Shown: piece by piece, positions 17,155 through 25,977 of the stretch
How positions within the stretch are numbered: the first letter of the stretch is position 1
Layout of the letters: every line of letters starts with the position of its first letter
Assembly: GCF_013404595.1 (NCBI RefSeq)
Contig: NZ_JABVAX010000002.1
Coordinates: 310,001-374,000 of the forward strand
Reading direction: 5' to 3'
DNA length: 64,000 bases
Source: Jannaschia marina
Lineage (GTDB): Bacteria > Pseudomonadota > Alphaproteobacteria > Rhodobacterales > Rhodobacteraceae
Position numbers and translations under genes: made by a program
Notes under the pieces: model-generated
Databases searched by the model: none
What the model was told of the DNA's origin: nothing
Seen by the model: the letters and a program-made list of their open reading frames with translations, nothing else

Positions 17155-17244
17155 TGGCGGAGACGAAGGGATTCGAACCCTCGAGACGGTTTCCCGCCTA
17201 CTCCCTTAGCAGGGGAGCGCCTTCGACCACTCGGCCACGTCTCC
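17155..17244 (-). tRNA. tRNA-Ser(GCT)
   Basis: Reading the minus strand, the 7-bp acceptor stem GGAGACG pairs with CGTCTCC. The anticodon stem CTCCC/GGGAG closes loop CTGCTAA (anticodon GCT). A long variable arm and the TTCGAAT T-loop follow, and CCA is encoded after discriminator G. This is a class II serine tRNA reading AGC/AGU. An integrase remnant lies beside its 3' end. Confidence 0.97.
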
Positions 17245-17330
17245 GCCGACCGACCTAGGCGAGAGGTGCGCGGACCGCAAGGCGTTTTTCGCAAGGGTCG
17301 GCAAGGGATAGGAACCGGTTGGAGCGCATG

Positions 17331-17358
17331 GAAAAGGCGGCCTCAGGCAGAGGCCGCC
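17331..17358 (-). terminator. Rho-independent terminator of the L,D-transpeptidase gene
   Basis: The perfect 9-bp stem GGCGGCCTC/GAGGCCGCC has a 5-base loop. On the minus strand it is followed by TTTTC, 48 bases after the stop of the YkuD gene. Confidence 0.8.
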
Positions 17359-17405
17359 CCGGTGTCGTCATGTCGCCGCTCCGGATAGGCTGCGCCGTCC
17401 GGATC

Positions 17406-17972
17406 TCAGACCGTCTTGGGGTGCAGCACGACGCGCGAACGCATCGGTACGCGGTTGTAGAGATCGACGGCCTGGTCGTTCACGAGCCGCGCGCAGCCGT
17501 TCGACACCGCGGTCCCGATCGTCCCCGGTGCGTTGGTGCCGTGGATCCGCAGGAAGGTGTCGCCGCGGCCCGGTTCGAAGAGGTAGAGCGCGCGTGCGCC
17601 GAGCGGGTTGTTCGGGCCGCCGGGCATGCCGTCCTTCCACTGTGCGTATTCCGGCGTCCGCTCGATCATCGACTGGGTCGGTGTCCAGCTCGGCCATTCC
17701 TTCTTGGCTCCGACGAAGAATTCGCCGCTCTCGTAGAGACCCGGCCGGCCCACGCCGACCATGTAGCGCATGGCGCGCGCGTTCGGCAGCGTCCAGAAGA
17801 GCATGAAGCTGTCGGGAAGGACGTGAATCTCGTTCGCCGGGATCCCGGGCTGGATGGCCACCTCGACGGGCATGAAATCCGGGCGGAGGGCCTGTGCCAT
17901 GGCCTCGGTCGATCCGAACAGGGAAAGGGCGGAAAGGGCGGCACCCCCCGTGATCAGCTCGCGTCTGTTCAT
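17406..17972 (-). CDS. L,D-transpeptidase (YkuD domain)
   Basis: A 188-residue periplasmic enzyme that forms 3-3 peptidoglycan cross-links or anchors proteins to murein. The start follows AAGGAG, and the N-terminus NRRELITGGAALSALSLFG looks like a Tat signal (twin arginine, then hydrophobic stretch) ending near AMA-QA. The catalytic region has RIHGTN and the SNGCARL motif with nucleophile C160. No peptidoglycan-binding domain is present. It is monocistronic, with a clear terminator at 17331-17358. Confidence 0.92.
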   Translation of the reverse strand: MNRRELITGGAALSALSLFGSTEAMAQALRPDFMPVEVAIQPGIPANEIHVLPDSFMLFWTLPNARAMRYMVGVGRPGLYESGEFFVGAKKEWPSWTPTQSMIERTPEYAQWKDGMPGGPNNPLGARALYLFEPGRGDTFLRIHGTNAPGTIGTAVSNGCARLVNDQAVDLYNRVPMRSRVVLHPKTV

Positions 17973-18138
17973 GCGAAATCTCCTTGAGGCAAACGTTTTG
18001 ACACACCGGCAGAGGTGCGTTTGACTGGTCAACCCACTAACGGCCACAGCCGGTCCTGAATCTCAAGTTCACGAATGCGTGTGAAGTGCGATCGGAGCTG
18101 AATAGTGGCGGCTCTGCCGCGCTTGCGGCCCGGATCCG

Positions 18139-19236
18139 TCAGGTATTGAAGAGGAAATGCAGCACATCGCCGTCCTTGACGGTGTAGCCCTTGCCCTCTG
18201 CGCGCATCTTGCCGGCCTCTTTCGCCGCCTGTTCGCCCCCGAGCGAGACGAAGTCGTCGTAGGCGATCGTCTCGGCGCGGATGAACCCCTTTTCGAAGTC
18301 GCCGTGGATGACGCCTGCGGCCTTCGGCGCGCTCGTCCCGCGGGAAATCGTCCAGGCGCGGGCCTCCTTCGGGCCGACCGTGAAGTATGTCTCGAGGTCG
18401 AGCAGCGCATAGCCCGCGCGGATCAGCCGGTCGAGGCCAGGCTCCTCCAGATCCATCTCGGCCAGGAACTCGGTGGCTTCCTCGGGCGAAAGCTGGGCGA
18501 TTTCCTCCTCGATCTGGGCGGAGATGACGACATGGGCCGCGCCCTGCGCCTCCGCCATTTCGGCGACCGCGGTGGAGAAGGCGTTGCCGGTCGCCGCCGA
18601 GGCTTCGTCGACATTGCAGACGTAGAGAATGGGCTTCGAGGTCAGCAGCTGCAGCATGGCCCACGCCTTGCGGTCTTCGACCTCCACCTCGACCGTCCGG
18701 GCCGGGCGACCGTTTTCGAGCGCGGCGAGGGCGGCCTTCAGCAGCCGTTCCTGCACCAGGGCCTCCTTGTCGCCGCCGCGGATCTTTCGGCTGAGCCCGG
18801 CGAGGCGCTTCTCGATCGATTCCATGTCGGCGATCATCAGCTCGGTCTCGATGATTTCCGCGTCCTCGACCGGGTTCACCCGGTCCTCGACATGGGTGAC
18901 GTCGCCGTCCTCGAAGCAGCGCAGGACATGGGCGATCGCGTCCGTCTCCCGGATGTTGGCCAGGAACTGGTTGCCGAGGCCCTCGCCCTTCGACGCTCCC
19001 TTCACGAGACCCGCGATGTCCACGAAGGTCATCCGCGTCGGGATGACCTGCGCCGACTTGGCGATGCCGGCCAGCGTGTCCAGGCGGGCGTCGGGCACGG
19101 CCACGTCGCCCACGTTCGGCTCGATCGTGCAGAAGGGGAAGTTGGCGGCCTGCGCGGCGGCCGTCTTCGTCAGGGCGTTGAAGAGGGTCGACTTGCCGAC
19201 GTTCGGCAGACCCACGATACCCATCTTGAAACCCAT
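18139..19236 (-). CDS. ychF: Ribosome-associated NTPase YchF
   Basis: A 365-residue Obg-family P-loop protein that hydrolyses ATP and binds ribosomes. Walker A is GLPNVGKST near the N-terminus, and DIAGLVKGASKGEGLGNQFL is the family G3/switch region. The coiled-coil middle and the C-terminal TGS domain (LETYFTVGPKEARAWTI, then KDGDVLHFLFNT) are complete. The ATG follows GGAG. The frame continues upstream through the overlapping sulfatase-like gene on paper, but homology starts at MGFKMGIVG. The OpgB-like gene ends 11 bases upstream on the same strand. Confidence 0.97.
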   Translation of the reverse strand: MGFKMGIVGLPNVGKSTLFNALTKTAAAQAANFPFCTIEPNVGDVAVPDARLDTLAGIAKSAQVIPTRMTFVDIAGLVKGASKGEGLGNQFLANIRETDAIAHVLRCFEDGDVTHVEDRVNPVEDAEIIETELMIADMESIEKRLAGLSRKIRGGDKEALVQERLLKAALAALENGRPARTVEVEVEDRKAWAMLQLLTSKPILYVCNVDEASAATGNAFSTAVAEMAEAQGAAHVVISAQIEEEIAQLSPEEATEFLAEMDLEEPGLDRLIRAGYALLDLETYFTVGPKEARAWTISRGTSAPKAAGVIHGDFEKGFIRAETIAYDDFVSLGGEQAAKEAGKMRAEGKGYTVKDGDVLHFLFNT

Positions 19237-19247
19237 TTCAGCGCTCC

Positions 19248-20858
19248 TCAGTCTTTTTCCGCCCAGACGAAGCCCGCGAGCGCGCCATCGGCGGTCAGCA
19301 GGCGTTCGAACGCGGCAGGATCGTATTCCTCTGCGAGGGTCGGTGCCTCGCGCATCAATGACGTTCCGACGCCGGCCCGCGGCTGGTCGGGCGCAAGAAG
19401 GCCCATCGCGTCGAGGACGGTCGGAAAGAGATCGAACATCGCGCCCGGCTTGTCGACCCGCCCCGGCACGATTCCCGGCCCACGGATGAACATCAGGTTC
19501 CGCCGCTCGTCCGAGGGCACGTGGCGTGTCAATCCGGGGTGATGCGACAGGTGGTCGGAAGCGACGACGAGGAGGATGTTCGCATCGCCGTGCTCCCGCT
19601 CCAGGCGGTCGACGAAATCGCCGACCATGCGCGACACGCAATCGACCGATTCCCGCAGGTCGATGACGATGCGGCCGCGTCCGTCCTCGGTGCAGGGTGG
19701 AGAGACGCCGCCATACGGACCGTGGGTGTCGGTGGTCGAGGCGTAGATCGCGAAGGGCCGGTCGCCGGCGACGCCCGCCTCGATCCCGTCCCAGATCGCG
19801 CTCAACAGATCGCTGTCGTAGAGACCCCATTTGATCGATGCCGCGCCGTCGTCGGGTACTTCGCCCGACGCTGGCTTGAGTGTGGGCGGGTCGATGACCT
19901 CGTCGATGCGGCGGTCCTCGAAGAAGGTCTGGAAGCCGAAGTGATTGTCCCGCGACTTGTTGGTGCCGGAATAGTAGGTCTGGCGATAGCCGAGGTCGTG
20001 CAGGACGTTGGGCAGGCAGGTCGCGTCGGGCAGGATCGCGTAGCTGCGCGCCACACTGAGAAAGATCGGCGAGAGCGGCACGCCGCAATAGGCGGCGGCA
20101 TGGCCGGCGATGCTCCAGCCCGTGCCGGCATATTGGTCGACGTCTGTGAAGGCGAGCGATGTTTCCTCCAGAGCGCGGATCTCCGGCGCGAGGTCGCCGT
20201 AATGGACCGGGTCGATGAACTGCCGGTCGTAGCCCTCGAGCAGGAGGAAGACGAGGTTCGGCGGTGTGACCCCGGCAACGATCTCCGGGTCGGTGTATCG
20301 CTCGATCAGGGTCGTCGGTTGGCCCATGAGCGCATAGTAGCGATTGACGATCAGGTCGCGGAACACCGGATTGATGGCGAGGATGACGGCCGCCGGCCAG
20401 ATCCATGCGCCCGGCAGCCGCTGGACCGGACCGCGCAACCGGACGAGGGCGGTGACGATGGCGGCCCAGAGGATGAGCGCCGTCGCCGCGAAGGACACGT
20501 AGGGCAGGATTGGCGTGCCCGCGACACCGAGACCGATGTTGACGAGAATCGCGAAGAAATCGGCGTGACCGAAGATCAGGATGATCGCCGTCACGGGCAC
20601 CGCCAGCGCCACGGAGAAGACGAGGAGCGCGAATCCGAGGCTCCGCCATCGCAGGGCCGACGTTGTCAGCGGCGACGGCAGGAAGAGCGTCGCCAGAAGA
20701 GCTCCGGCCAGAATGACCGCCGTGGACCAGGCCACGGGTGCGAGGCCGAGGAAGGCCCGTGTCAGCAGAAGGATCGCCAGAAGTCCCGGCAGCAGGATCA
20801 TCAGCAGACGCAACAGCGCCCTGGGCGTGCGTGAGAGGCTCTCGGAGGGGGCGGACAT
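19248..20858 (-). CDS. OpgB/LtaS-like phosphoglycerol transferase
   Basis: A 536-residue membrane protein with about five N-terminal membrane segments (to about residue 185) and a periplasmic alkaline-phosphatase-superfamily domain. The metal-binding start is LVFLLLEGYD, and the catalytic threonine is in YAGTGWSIAGHAAAYCGVP, close to the GTGYTIAG motif of E. coli MdoB/OpgB. STTDTHGPYGG and VVASDHLSHH supply further metal ligands. It probably adds phosphoglycerol from phosphatidylglycerol to periplasmic glucans; other phosphoalcohol acceptors are possible. The ATG at 20858 was preferred to a GTG at 20894 lacking a ribosome site. It precedes ychF by 11 bases. Confidence 0.82.
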   Translation of the reverse strand: MSAPSESLSRTPRALLRLLMILLPGLLAILLLTRAFLGLAPVAWSTAVILAGALLATLFLPSPLTTSALRWRSLGFALLVFSVALAVPVTAIILIFGHADFFAILVNIGLGVAGTPILPYVSFAATALILWAAIVTALVRLRGPVQRLPGAWIWPAAVILAINPVFRDLIVNRYYALMGQPTTLIERYTDPEIVAGVTPPNLVFLLLEGYDRQFIDPVHYGDLAPEIRALEETSLAFTDVDQYAGTGWSIAGHAAAYCGVPLSPIFLSVARSYAILPDATCLPNVLHDLGYRQTYYSGTNKSRDNHFGFQTFFEDRRIDEVIDPPTLKPASGEVPDDGAASIKWGLYDSDLLSAIWDGIEAGVAGDRPFAIYASTTDTHGPYGGVSPPCTEDGRGRIVIDLRESVDCVSRMVGDFVDRLEREHGDANILLVVASDHLSHHPGLTRHVPSDERRNLMFIRGPGIVPGRVDKPGAMFDLFPTVLDAMGLLAPDQPRAGVGTSLMREAPTLAEEYDPAAFERLLTADGALAGFVWAEKD

Positions 20859-20939
20859 TGCCTGCGTGTCGCTGCTCGTTGGTTTCAGCCGCACTAGCGG
20901 CTGCCCCGGCTCATTGCAACGTGCGCGGGGCCGATCGCG

Positions 20940-21128
20940 TCAGCCCTGTTGCCGGTTGCGCCCCTCGAAGATGATGAACCACGCCAGCAGGATGAACATC
21001 GGATGCGTCAGCCCGCCCGAAAAGAACAGGGCGAAGGGCCATATCAGCAGCGTGATGATCCCGATGATCGGACGGCCGGCGAGCATGATCGAGATCGGCG
21101 GCAGGAGGATGGCGAGCAAGTAGTTCAT
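20940..21128 (-). CDS. Small YqaE/Pmp3-like membrane protein
   Basis: A 62-residue protein with two hydrophobic helices (LLAILLPPISIMLAG and ITLLIWPFALFFSGG, extending into HPMFILLAWFIIF). The LLPP motif and size resemble the Pmp3/YqaE (UPF0057) proteolipids that affect membrane potential and stress tolerance in other organisms. The match is by pattern only. It lies downstream of the DUF4336 gene with a 67-base gap. Confidence 0.6.
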   Translation of the reverse strand: MNYLLAILLPPISIMLAGRPIIGIITLLIWPFALFFSGGLTHPMFILLAWFIIFEGRNRQQG

Positions 21129-21195
21129 GACGGGGATATGGGGGCGGGACGGCGGCGCTGCCAGTCCTCGGCGAAGATTTGCGCGCGGGTCCGCG

Positions 21196-21888
21196 TCAGG
21201 GCGAGAGCCACGCGAAGATCCGGCGCAGCGTCGCCCTCGCGTCGAGCGTCACCGGCGGCCCATGGGCGAAGAGCACGGCGCGGGCCTCCCAGGCGAGCAC
21301 CTGCCGTACGGCCGACCGGGCTGCCCTGCGATCGGTGAAGGCGAGGCGGAACTTGCGGGGCACCTCCGGTCGGGGTGCCGCCATGAGGTCGAGCCGCGCG
21401 ACGATCGCCCGCCATCCGCGAAACCAGCCGGGCGACATGTGCTGGATCAGGTCGGTGAAGATCACGGTGCCGCTTGCCCGGTGCAGGAAGACGACTTCCG
21501 TGGTGATCCGGTTGCCGCGTATCACCACCTGGTCGATCTCTCCGGCCCAGGCGGGATCCGGCGCGTCGCCGAGGGGGGCGGCCCAGGACAGCTCGGGGTG
21601 CGCTGCCGCAAGACCCGGCGCGCCATGGAGCAGCGCCTTCGGATAGGCCGCCGCCCATTCCGCCACGAAGCCGTCGTGCAGGCCGTTCGGGGCGATCACT
21701 GCCTCGACGGGGCCAAGCGCCGAGAGCGCCTGCCGGAGCGGCGGTGTCAGCGCGACCGGGGACCAGATGAAGAGCCCGCCTGAGGCAAGGCGCATCGCCG
21801 CCATCCGCGTCGGAAACCGGAAGCCGGCTGCACCGGTCACTACCGGCCCATCCGCGATCCAGATTTCCGGGCCAAACGATGTCAGCAT
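21196..21888 (-). CDS. DUF4336 protein (metallo-beta-lactamase-like fold)
   Basis: A 230-residue cytosolic protein starting [17 protein letters not shown] after a GGAGGGGAGG site that almost touches the ATG. The pattern [20 protein letters not shown], then [16 protein letters not shown] and [12 protein letters not shown], is typical of DUF4336, a family with a metallo-hydrolase-like fold but replaced metal ligands. The molecular role is unknown. The frame extends upstream to 22068, without similarity. It is divergent from trpA, about 130 bases away. Confidence 0.78.
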   Translation of the reverse strand: MLTSFGPEIWIADGPVVTGAAGFRFPTRMAAMRLASGGLFIWSPVALTPPLRQALSALGPVEAVIAPNGLHDGFVAEWAAAYPKALLHGAPGLAAAHPELSWAAPLGDAPDPAWAGEIDQVVIRGNRITTEVVFLHRASGTVIFTDLIQHMSPGWFRGWRAIVARLDLMAAPRPEVPRKFRLAFTDRRAARSAVRQVLAWEARAVLFAHGPPVTLDARATLRRIFAWLSP

Positions 21889-22018
21889 CCTCCCCTCCGC
21901 TGCCGGACCCCTTTCAAGGCAACATACATCGAAATCCGCCACCGTCAGGCGGATGGGCGCATTGACCTCGTGGCGCGACTGTCGCAAGCCCGGACGCGCA
22001 ACGACGGGGACATGGGAC

Positions 22019-22810
22019 ATGACGCGCATCGACGATACCTTCGCCCGGCTTCGCGCCGAGAACCGCAAGGCCTTCGTGACCTACATCATGGCCGGCGACC
22101 CGGACGCGGGGAAGACCGCCGAGATCCTGGCGGGGCTTCCGGGGGCGGGCGTGGACATCATCGAACTGGGCCTTCCCTTCACCGACCCGATGGCCGACGG
22201 CCCCACGATCCAGCTTGCCGGTCAGCGCGCGCTCGAGGGGGGCATGACGCTGAAAGGAACGCTCGATCTCGTGCGCGACTTCCGCACGGCCGACGATGCC
22301 ACGCCGATCGTGCTGATGGGCTACTACAACCCGATCTATTCCCACGGCGTCGATCGTTTCCTCGAGGATGCGAAGGCGGCGGGCGTCGATGGGCTCATCG
22401 TGGTGGATCTGCCGCCCGAGGAGGACGTCGAGCTCTGCATCCCGGCGCAGGCGGCGGGGCTGAACTTCATCCGCCTCGCGACGCCCACGTCGGACGACAA
22501 GCGCCTGCCCAAGGTCCTGCAGAACACCTCCGGCTTCGTCTACTACGTCTCGATCACCGGGATCACCGGTTCGGGCGCGGCGGACGCGGCCAAGGTCGGC
22601 CCCGAGGTGGCCCGAATCAAGCAGTCGACCGATCTGCCGATCATCGTGGGCTTCGGGATCAAGACGCCCGAGGCCGCCGAGGGCATCGCCGCCGTCGCCG
22701 ATGGCTGCGTCGTCGGCTCCGCGATCGTCGACCGGATCGCCAAGGGCCACAGCGCCGAAGACGTCCTGACCTACGTCGCCTCCCTCGCGGACGGGGCGCA
22801 TCGGGGCTGA
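22019..22810 (+). CDS. trpA: Tryptophan synthase alpha subunit
   Basis: A 263-residue TIM-barrel lyase that cleaves indole-3-glycerol phosphate to indole and passes it to TrpB. The catalytic glutamate lies in [17 protein letters not shown]; the second catalytic aspartate is in [24 protein letters not shown] and the phosphate-binding [11 protein letters not shown] and [10 protein letters not shown] are intact. trpB is not next to it in the window, as is usual when trp genes are dispersed. The frameshifted NYN gene starts one base after its stop. Confidence 0.97.
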   Translation: MTRIDDTFARLRAENRKAFVTYIMAGDPDAGKTAEILAGLPGAGVDIIELGLPFTDPMADGPTIQLAGQRALEGGMTLKGTLDLVRDFRTADDATPIVLMGYYNPIYSHGVDRFLEDAKAAGVDGLIVVDLPPEEDVELCIPAQAAGLNFIRLATPTSDDKRLPKVLQNTSGFVYYVSITGITGSGAADAAKVGPEVARIKQSTDLPIIVGFGIKTPEAAEGIAAVADGCVVGSAIVDRIAKGHSAEDVLTYVASLADGAHRG

Positions 22811-22811
22811 G

Positions 22812-23376
22812 ATGCGGCTTGCGCTTGCACTACTGATACTCGTCGGTGCGGCTGCGTTTGTCGTGGCGGCGCTGATCGTTGATGAACCTGCTCCTCTCGT
22901 CGCTGCCGATGCCGTCGGTTTTGCCGTTGCGTTGTGGCTCCTGTTCCGCCGGCGTGCGCGGGGCGCGGAGCGCCATGCGATCCTCGATGGCTCCAATGTC
23001 ATGCACTGGCAGGCGAACACGGCGAGCCTCGCTCCTGTCCGTGACGTGCTCGCCCGTCTCGAGGTGGAGGGATACACGGCTGGCGTCGTCTTCGACGCGA
23101 ACGCTGGATATAAGCTCGCGGGGCAATACCGGCATGACGGCGCGTTGGCGAAGACGTTGGGCTTGCCGCGAGACAAGGTGATGGTCGTCAACAAGGGAGA
23201 GGAGAGCCGCGGATCCGCTGATCCTGACGGCGGCCCGCGACATGGGCGCAATCGTCATCACAAACGACCGATTCCGGGACTGGGCCTATACCTTCCCCGA
23301 GGTGAGGCGCAAGGGTCACCTAGTCCGGGGCGGCTACCGCGCCGGCGCACTCTGGCTCGATTTGCCGGAGGCTTGA
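22812..23376 (+). pseudogene. NYN/Zc3h12a-like ribonuclease gene with a frameshift
   Basis: An N-terminal membrane pair (about residues 2-45) precedes a NYN (PIN-like) nuclease domain beginning AILDGSNVMHW with the first catalytic aspartate. The first frame keeps similarity to VMVVNKG near 23198 and then becomes nonsense, ending at 23384. The next frame supplies the missing half: ADPLILTAARDMGAIVITND, then FRDWAYTF, ending at 23376. The shift lies between about 23195 and 23212 and equals one extra base. Whether it is real or a sequence error is open; as written, the domain is cut in two. The gene follows trpA by one base. Confidence 0.78.
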
Positions 23377-23380
23377 GCTG

Positions 23381-23728
23381 CTAGGGCAGCTCGAAGACGA
23401 AATCGGGGCCCCAGCCGTCGACGTTGTCATGCGCGCGCACGATCACCTCGGTCACGCCCTCGGGGATGACGATGCCCGACTGCGAGCGGGTGAAGGGCTG
23501 CTCCTCGACATGGGGGTGTGCAAGGGGGCGATACCCCAGCTCCGTGCCGTCGGGCGCGAAGACCTTCCATGCGTCGGCGTAGTGCTCCCACCCGGTATCG
23601 GCGTGGCGCACCGTGACGGAGAACGTCCAGCCGGCATCAGAGGGTCGGGCCTCCACCGCCTCGACGGTGGGCAGGTCGGCGAAGGCGGGGCTCGCGACGA
23701 GGGCGAGGGGGATCAGAAGGCGTTTCAT
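23381..23728 (-). CDS. Periplasmic hypothetical protein
   Basis: A 115-residue protein with a Sec signal (KRLLIPLALVASPAFA) and a small beta-rich domain: FSVTVRHADTGWEHYADAWKV and VTEVIVRAHDNVDGWGPDF. It is a conserved-looking family in related bacteria, but no function is recognised. The DUF599 gene ends 3 bases upstream, so the two probably form one unit. Its end overlaps the tail of the shifted NYN frame on the other strand. Confidence 0.75.
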   Translation of the reverse strand: MKRLLIPLALVASPAFADLPTVEAVEARPSDAGWTFSVTVRHADTGWEHYADAWKVFAPDGTELGYRPLAHPHVEEQPFTRSQSGIVIPEGVTEVIVRAHDNVDGWGPDFVFELP

Positions 23729-23731
23729 GGT

Positions 23732-24421
23732 TCAATCCTCCAGCAGGACGCCCCGGGATGTCGAGGCAAATTCGCGTGACAGGACCGCGCGCGTCGTCAC
23801 CACCACGGCCAGGATCAGGCCGACAGGGCCGACGATCCAGCCAAGGCCGGCGAAGGCGAAGTAGACCGAGCGCAGGCCGCGGTTGAAGTTCATCGCCGCC
23901 CGAATGTTCAACTCCGCCGCTTGCTGTGCCCGCGGAGCGGCGTCGGGGTGGTCGGGGTCGTTCGGGACCGATGCCATCACCACCGCGCAATAGCCGAACA
24001 GCCGGTTCGACCAGATGAACTTGAAGACAGCGTGGGTCAGCAAGAGCGCCACTACACTCAGCTTCAGCTGCCAGAAGGCGACGGGATGTCCCTCGATCCC
24101 CACGCCCATGACGATGCTGTCGAGGCGTTCGGCGTTACCCGCGATCGCCAGGACGCCGCCCACCGCGATCATCGAGGCGGAGGTCATGAAGGTCGTGCCC
24201 TGCCTGAGGCTGGACAGTATGGTGGAATCGAAGATGCGGGGCTGCCGCGTCAGCATCTCCGCCATCCAGTCATGGCGGTAGCGGCGCATCAGGATCGTGA
24301 CCGACGCACGACCCTTCGGCGGATGCTCGATGACCCAGGACGACAAGGCCCAGGCGAGACCCAGAAGGATGACCGCCAGGAAGTCGAGCGGGGTGAAGGT
24401 TGTCGTCAGAAGCGTCACCAT
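23732..24421 (-). CDS. DUF599 membrane protein
   Basis: A 229-residue protein with four membrane helices: near the N-terminus (FLAVILLGLAWALSSWVIEH), FMTSASMIAVGGVLAIAG, QLKLSVVALLLTHAVFKFIW and a C-terminal pair around YFAFAGLGWIVGPVGL. The central MRRYRHDWMAEMLTRQPRIFDSTIL is typical of DUF599. Its function is unknown. It is divergent from glcD across an 86-base gap that holds a perfect inverted repeat, so it might share regulation with the glc operon. Confidence 0.85.
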   Translation of the reverse strand: MVTLLTTTFTPLDFLAVILLGLAWALSSWVIEHPPKGRASVTILMRRYRHDWMAEMLTRQPRIFDSTILSSLRQGTTFMTSASMIAVGGVLAIAGNAERLDSIVMGVGIEGHPVAFWQLKLSVVALLLTHAVFKFIWSNRLFGYCAVVMASVPNDPDHPDAAPRAQQAAELNIRAAMNFNRGLRSVYFAFAGLGWIVGPVGLILAVVVTTRAVLSREFASTSRGVLLED

Positions 24422-24462
24422 GGCGCACCCCTAGCAAACCTCATCCGGCTTGCCTTCCGGGA

Positions 24463-24487
24463 AATTGGTTATATTATCTGACCAATT
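24463..24487. promoter_or_regulatory. Inverted-repeat operator before glcD
   Basis: A perfect 7-bp inverted repeat, AATTGGT and ACCAATT, is separated by 11 bases (TATATTATCTG) in an otherwise G+C-rich region. It ends 20 bases before the glcD start. TTGGT/ACCAA half sites are typical of GntR-family (FadR subgroup) regulators of glycolate and lactate genes. Promoter overlap suggests repression, relieved by glycolate. Confidence 0.6.
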
Positions 24488-24507
24488 CAGACGCGGAGGT
24501 GCGCCCG

Positions 24508-25938
24508 ATGGAAATGCCCAAGATCGACCCCTTCACCCTGGCCAAGAAGGAAACGCTGGTCGAACGGCTCTCGCGGGTTCTGCCGCAGGACGCGATCATC
24601 CACGACCTCGAGGAGACGCGCGCCTACGAGTGCGACGCGCTCACCGCCTACCGGTGCCCGCCACTCGCCGCCGTGCTGCCACGCTCGACCGAGCAGGTGA
24701 GCGCGGTCCTGCGGATCTGTCACGAGCTCGAGATCCCCGTCGTGCCGCGTGGCGCGGGCACCTCGCTCGCGGGCGGGGCGCTTCCGACGGCGGATTCGGT
24801 CATCCTTGGCGTCGCCCGGCTGACCGATGTGCTGGAGGTCGATTACGACGACCGCATCATCCGGCTTCAGACGGGCCGCACCAACCTCAGCGTCACCGGC
24901 CACGTCGAGGCCGACGGCTTCTTCTATGCGCCCGACCCCTCGTCGCAGCTGGCCTGTGCCATCGCCGGCAATATCGCGATGAACTCCGGCGGGGCGCATT
25001 GCCTGAAGTACGGCGTGACGACCAACAACCTTCTGGGCGTGACGCTCGTGCAGATGGACGGCACGGTCGTCGAAATCGGCGGCGCGCATATGGACGCGGG
25101 CGGTCTTGACCTGCTGGGCGTTGTCTGCGGTTCCGAGGGTCAGCTTGGCCTCGTGACCGAGGCCACCCTGCGCATCCTGCCGAAGCCCGAGGGCGCGCGC
25201 CCGGTTCTGATCGGCTTCGACAGCCTCGAAGTAGCGGGGGCCTGCGTGGCCGATATCATCAAGGCGGGCGTCCTGCCGGTCGCGATCGAGTTCATGGACC
25301 GCATCATCATCCGCATCGTGGAGGATTACGCGAAGGCGGGCTACCCCGATTGCGAGGCGCTCCTGATCGTGGAGGTCGAGGGGTCGGAGGACGAAATCGA
25401 GGAACAACTGAGCCTGATCGAGAAGATCGCGCAGCGCCACGATCCGGTCGAGTTGCGCCGCAGCCAGGGCGAGGACGAGAGCGCCAAGATCTGGCTCGGC
25501 CGCAAGTCGGCCTTCGGCGCGACGGGCCGCATCTCTGACTACATGTGCCTCGACGGAACGATCCCGGTGAGCGAGCTGCCCCGCGTTCTTGCGGGCATCA
25601 CGACGCTTTCCGAGAAATACGGCCTCTCCGTCGGCAACGTATTCCACGCGGGCGACGGCAACATGCACCCGCTCATCATGTACGACGCCAACAAGCCCGG
25701 CGATCTCGAAATCTGCGAGGAGATGGGGGCCGAGATCCTGAAGCTCTGCGTCGAGGTCGGCGGTTGTCTGACGGGCGAGCACGGCGTCGGCGTCGAGAAG
25801 CGCGATCTCATGGGGCATCAGTTCACGCCCGCCGACATGGAGGCGCAGATGCGCGTGAAGGATGTGTTCGACCCGAAGTGGCTACTCAACCCCGCCAAGG
25901 TGTTCCCGCTCGACGTCACGGCCGACCGGCGGGCCTGA
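24508..25938 (+). CDS. glcD: Glycolate oxidase FAD-binding subunit GlcD
   Basis: A 476-residue FAD-linked oxidase that oxidises glycolate (or D-lactate) to glyoxylate with GlcE and GlcF at the membrane. The PCMH FAD domain shows VVPRGAGTSLAGGALP and NIAMNSGGAHCLKYG; the C-terminal domain has NVFHAGDGNMHPLI and GGCLTGEHGVGVEKR. The ATG is set by a GGAGGT site 7 bases upstream. It is the first gene of glcD-glcE-orf-glcF, with a GntR-type inverted repeat just before it. Confidence 0.95.
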   Translation: MEMPKIDPFTLAKKETLVERLSRVLPQDAIIHDLEETRAYECDALTAYRCPPLAAVLPRSTEQVSAVLRICHELEIPVVPRGAGTSLAGGALPTADSVILGVARLTDVLEVDYDDRIIRLQTGRTNLSVTGHVEADGFFYAPDPSSQLACAIAGNIAMNSGGAHCLKYGVTTNNLLGVTLVQMDGTVVEIGGAHMDAGGLDLLGVVCGSEGQLGLVTEATLRILPKPEGARPVLIGFDSLEVAGACVADIIKAGVLPVAIEFMDRIIIRIVEDYAKAGYPDCEALLIVEVEGSEDEIEEQLSLIEKIAQRHDPVELRRSQGEDESAKIWLGRKSAFGATGRISDYMCLDGTIPVSELPRVLAGITTLSEKYGLSVGNVFHAGDGNMHPLIMYDANKPGDLEICEEMGAEILKLCVEVGGCLTGEHGVGVEKRDLMGHQFTPADMEAQMRVKDVFDPKWLLNPAKVFPLDVTADRRA

Positions 25939-25977
25939 CGGCGGAGGGCCGGTGCTTCCGGCGGGCAAATCTCAACA

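Noticed and set aside
17300..17315. A fourth copy of the 16-bp dyad near GGGATAGG
   Set aside because: Only the CTATCCCTT part matches; the rest differs and the position is between a tRNA and a terminator.
19237..20649. An extension of ychF upstream through the OpgB-like gene
   Set aside because: YchF similarity begins at MGFKMGIVG with a ribosome site; the extension is a shifted frame of the OpgB-like gene.
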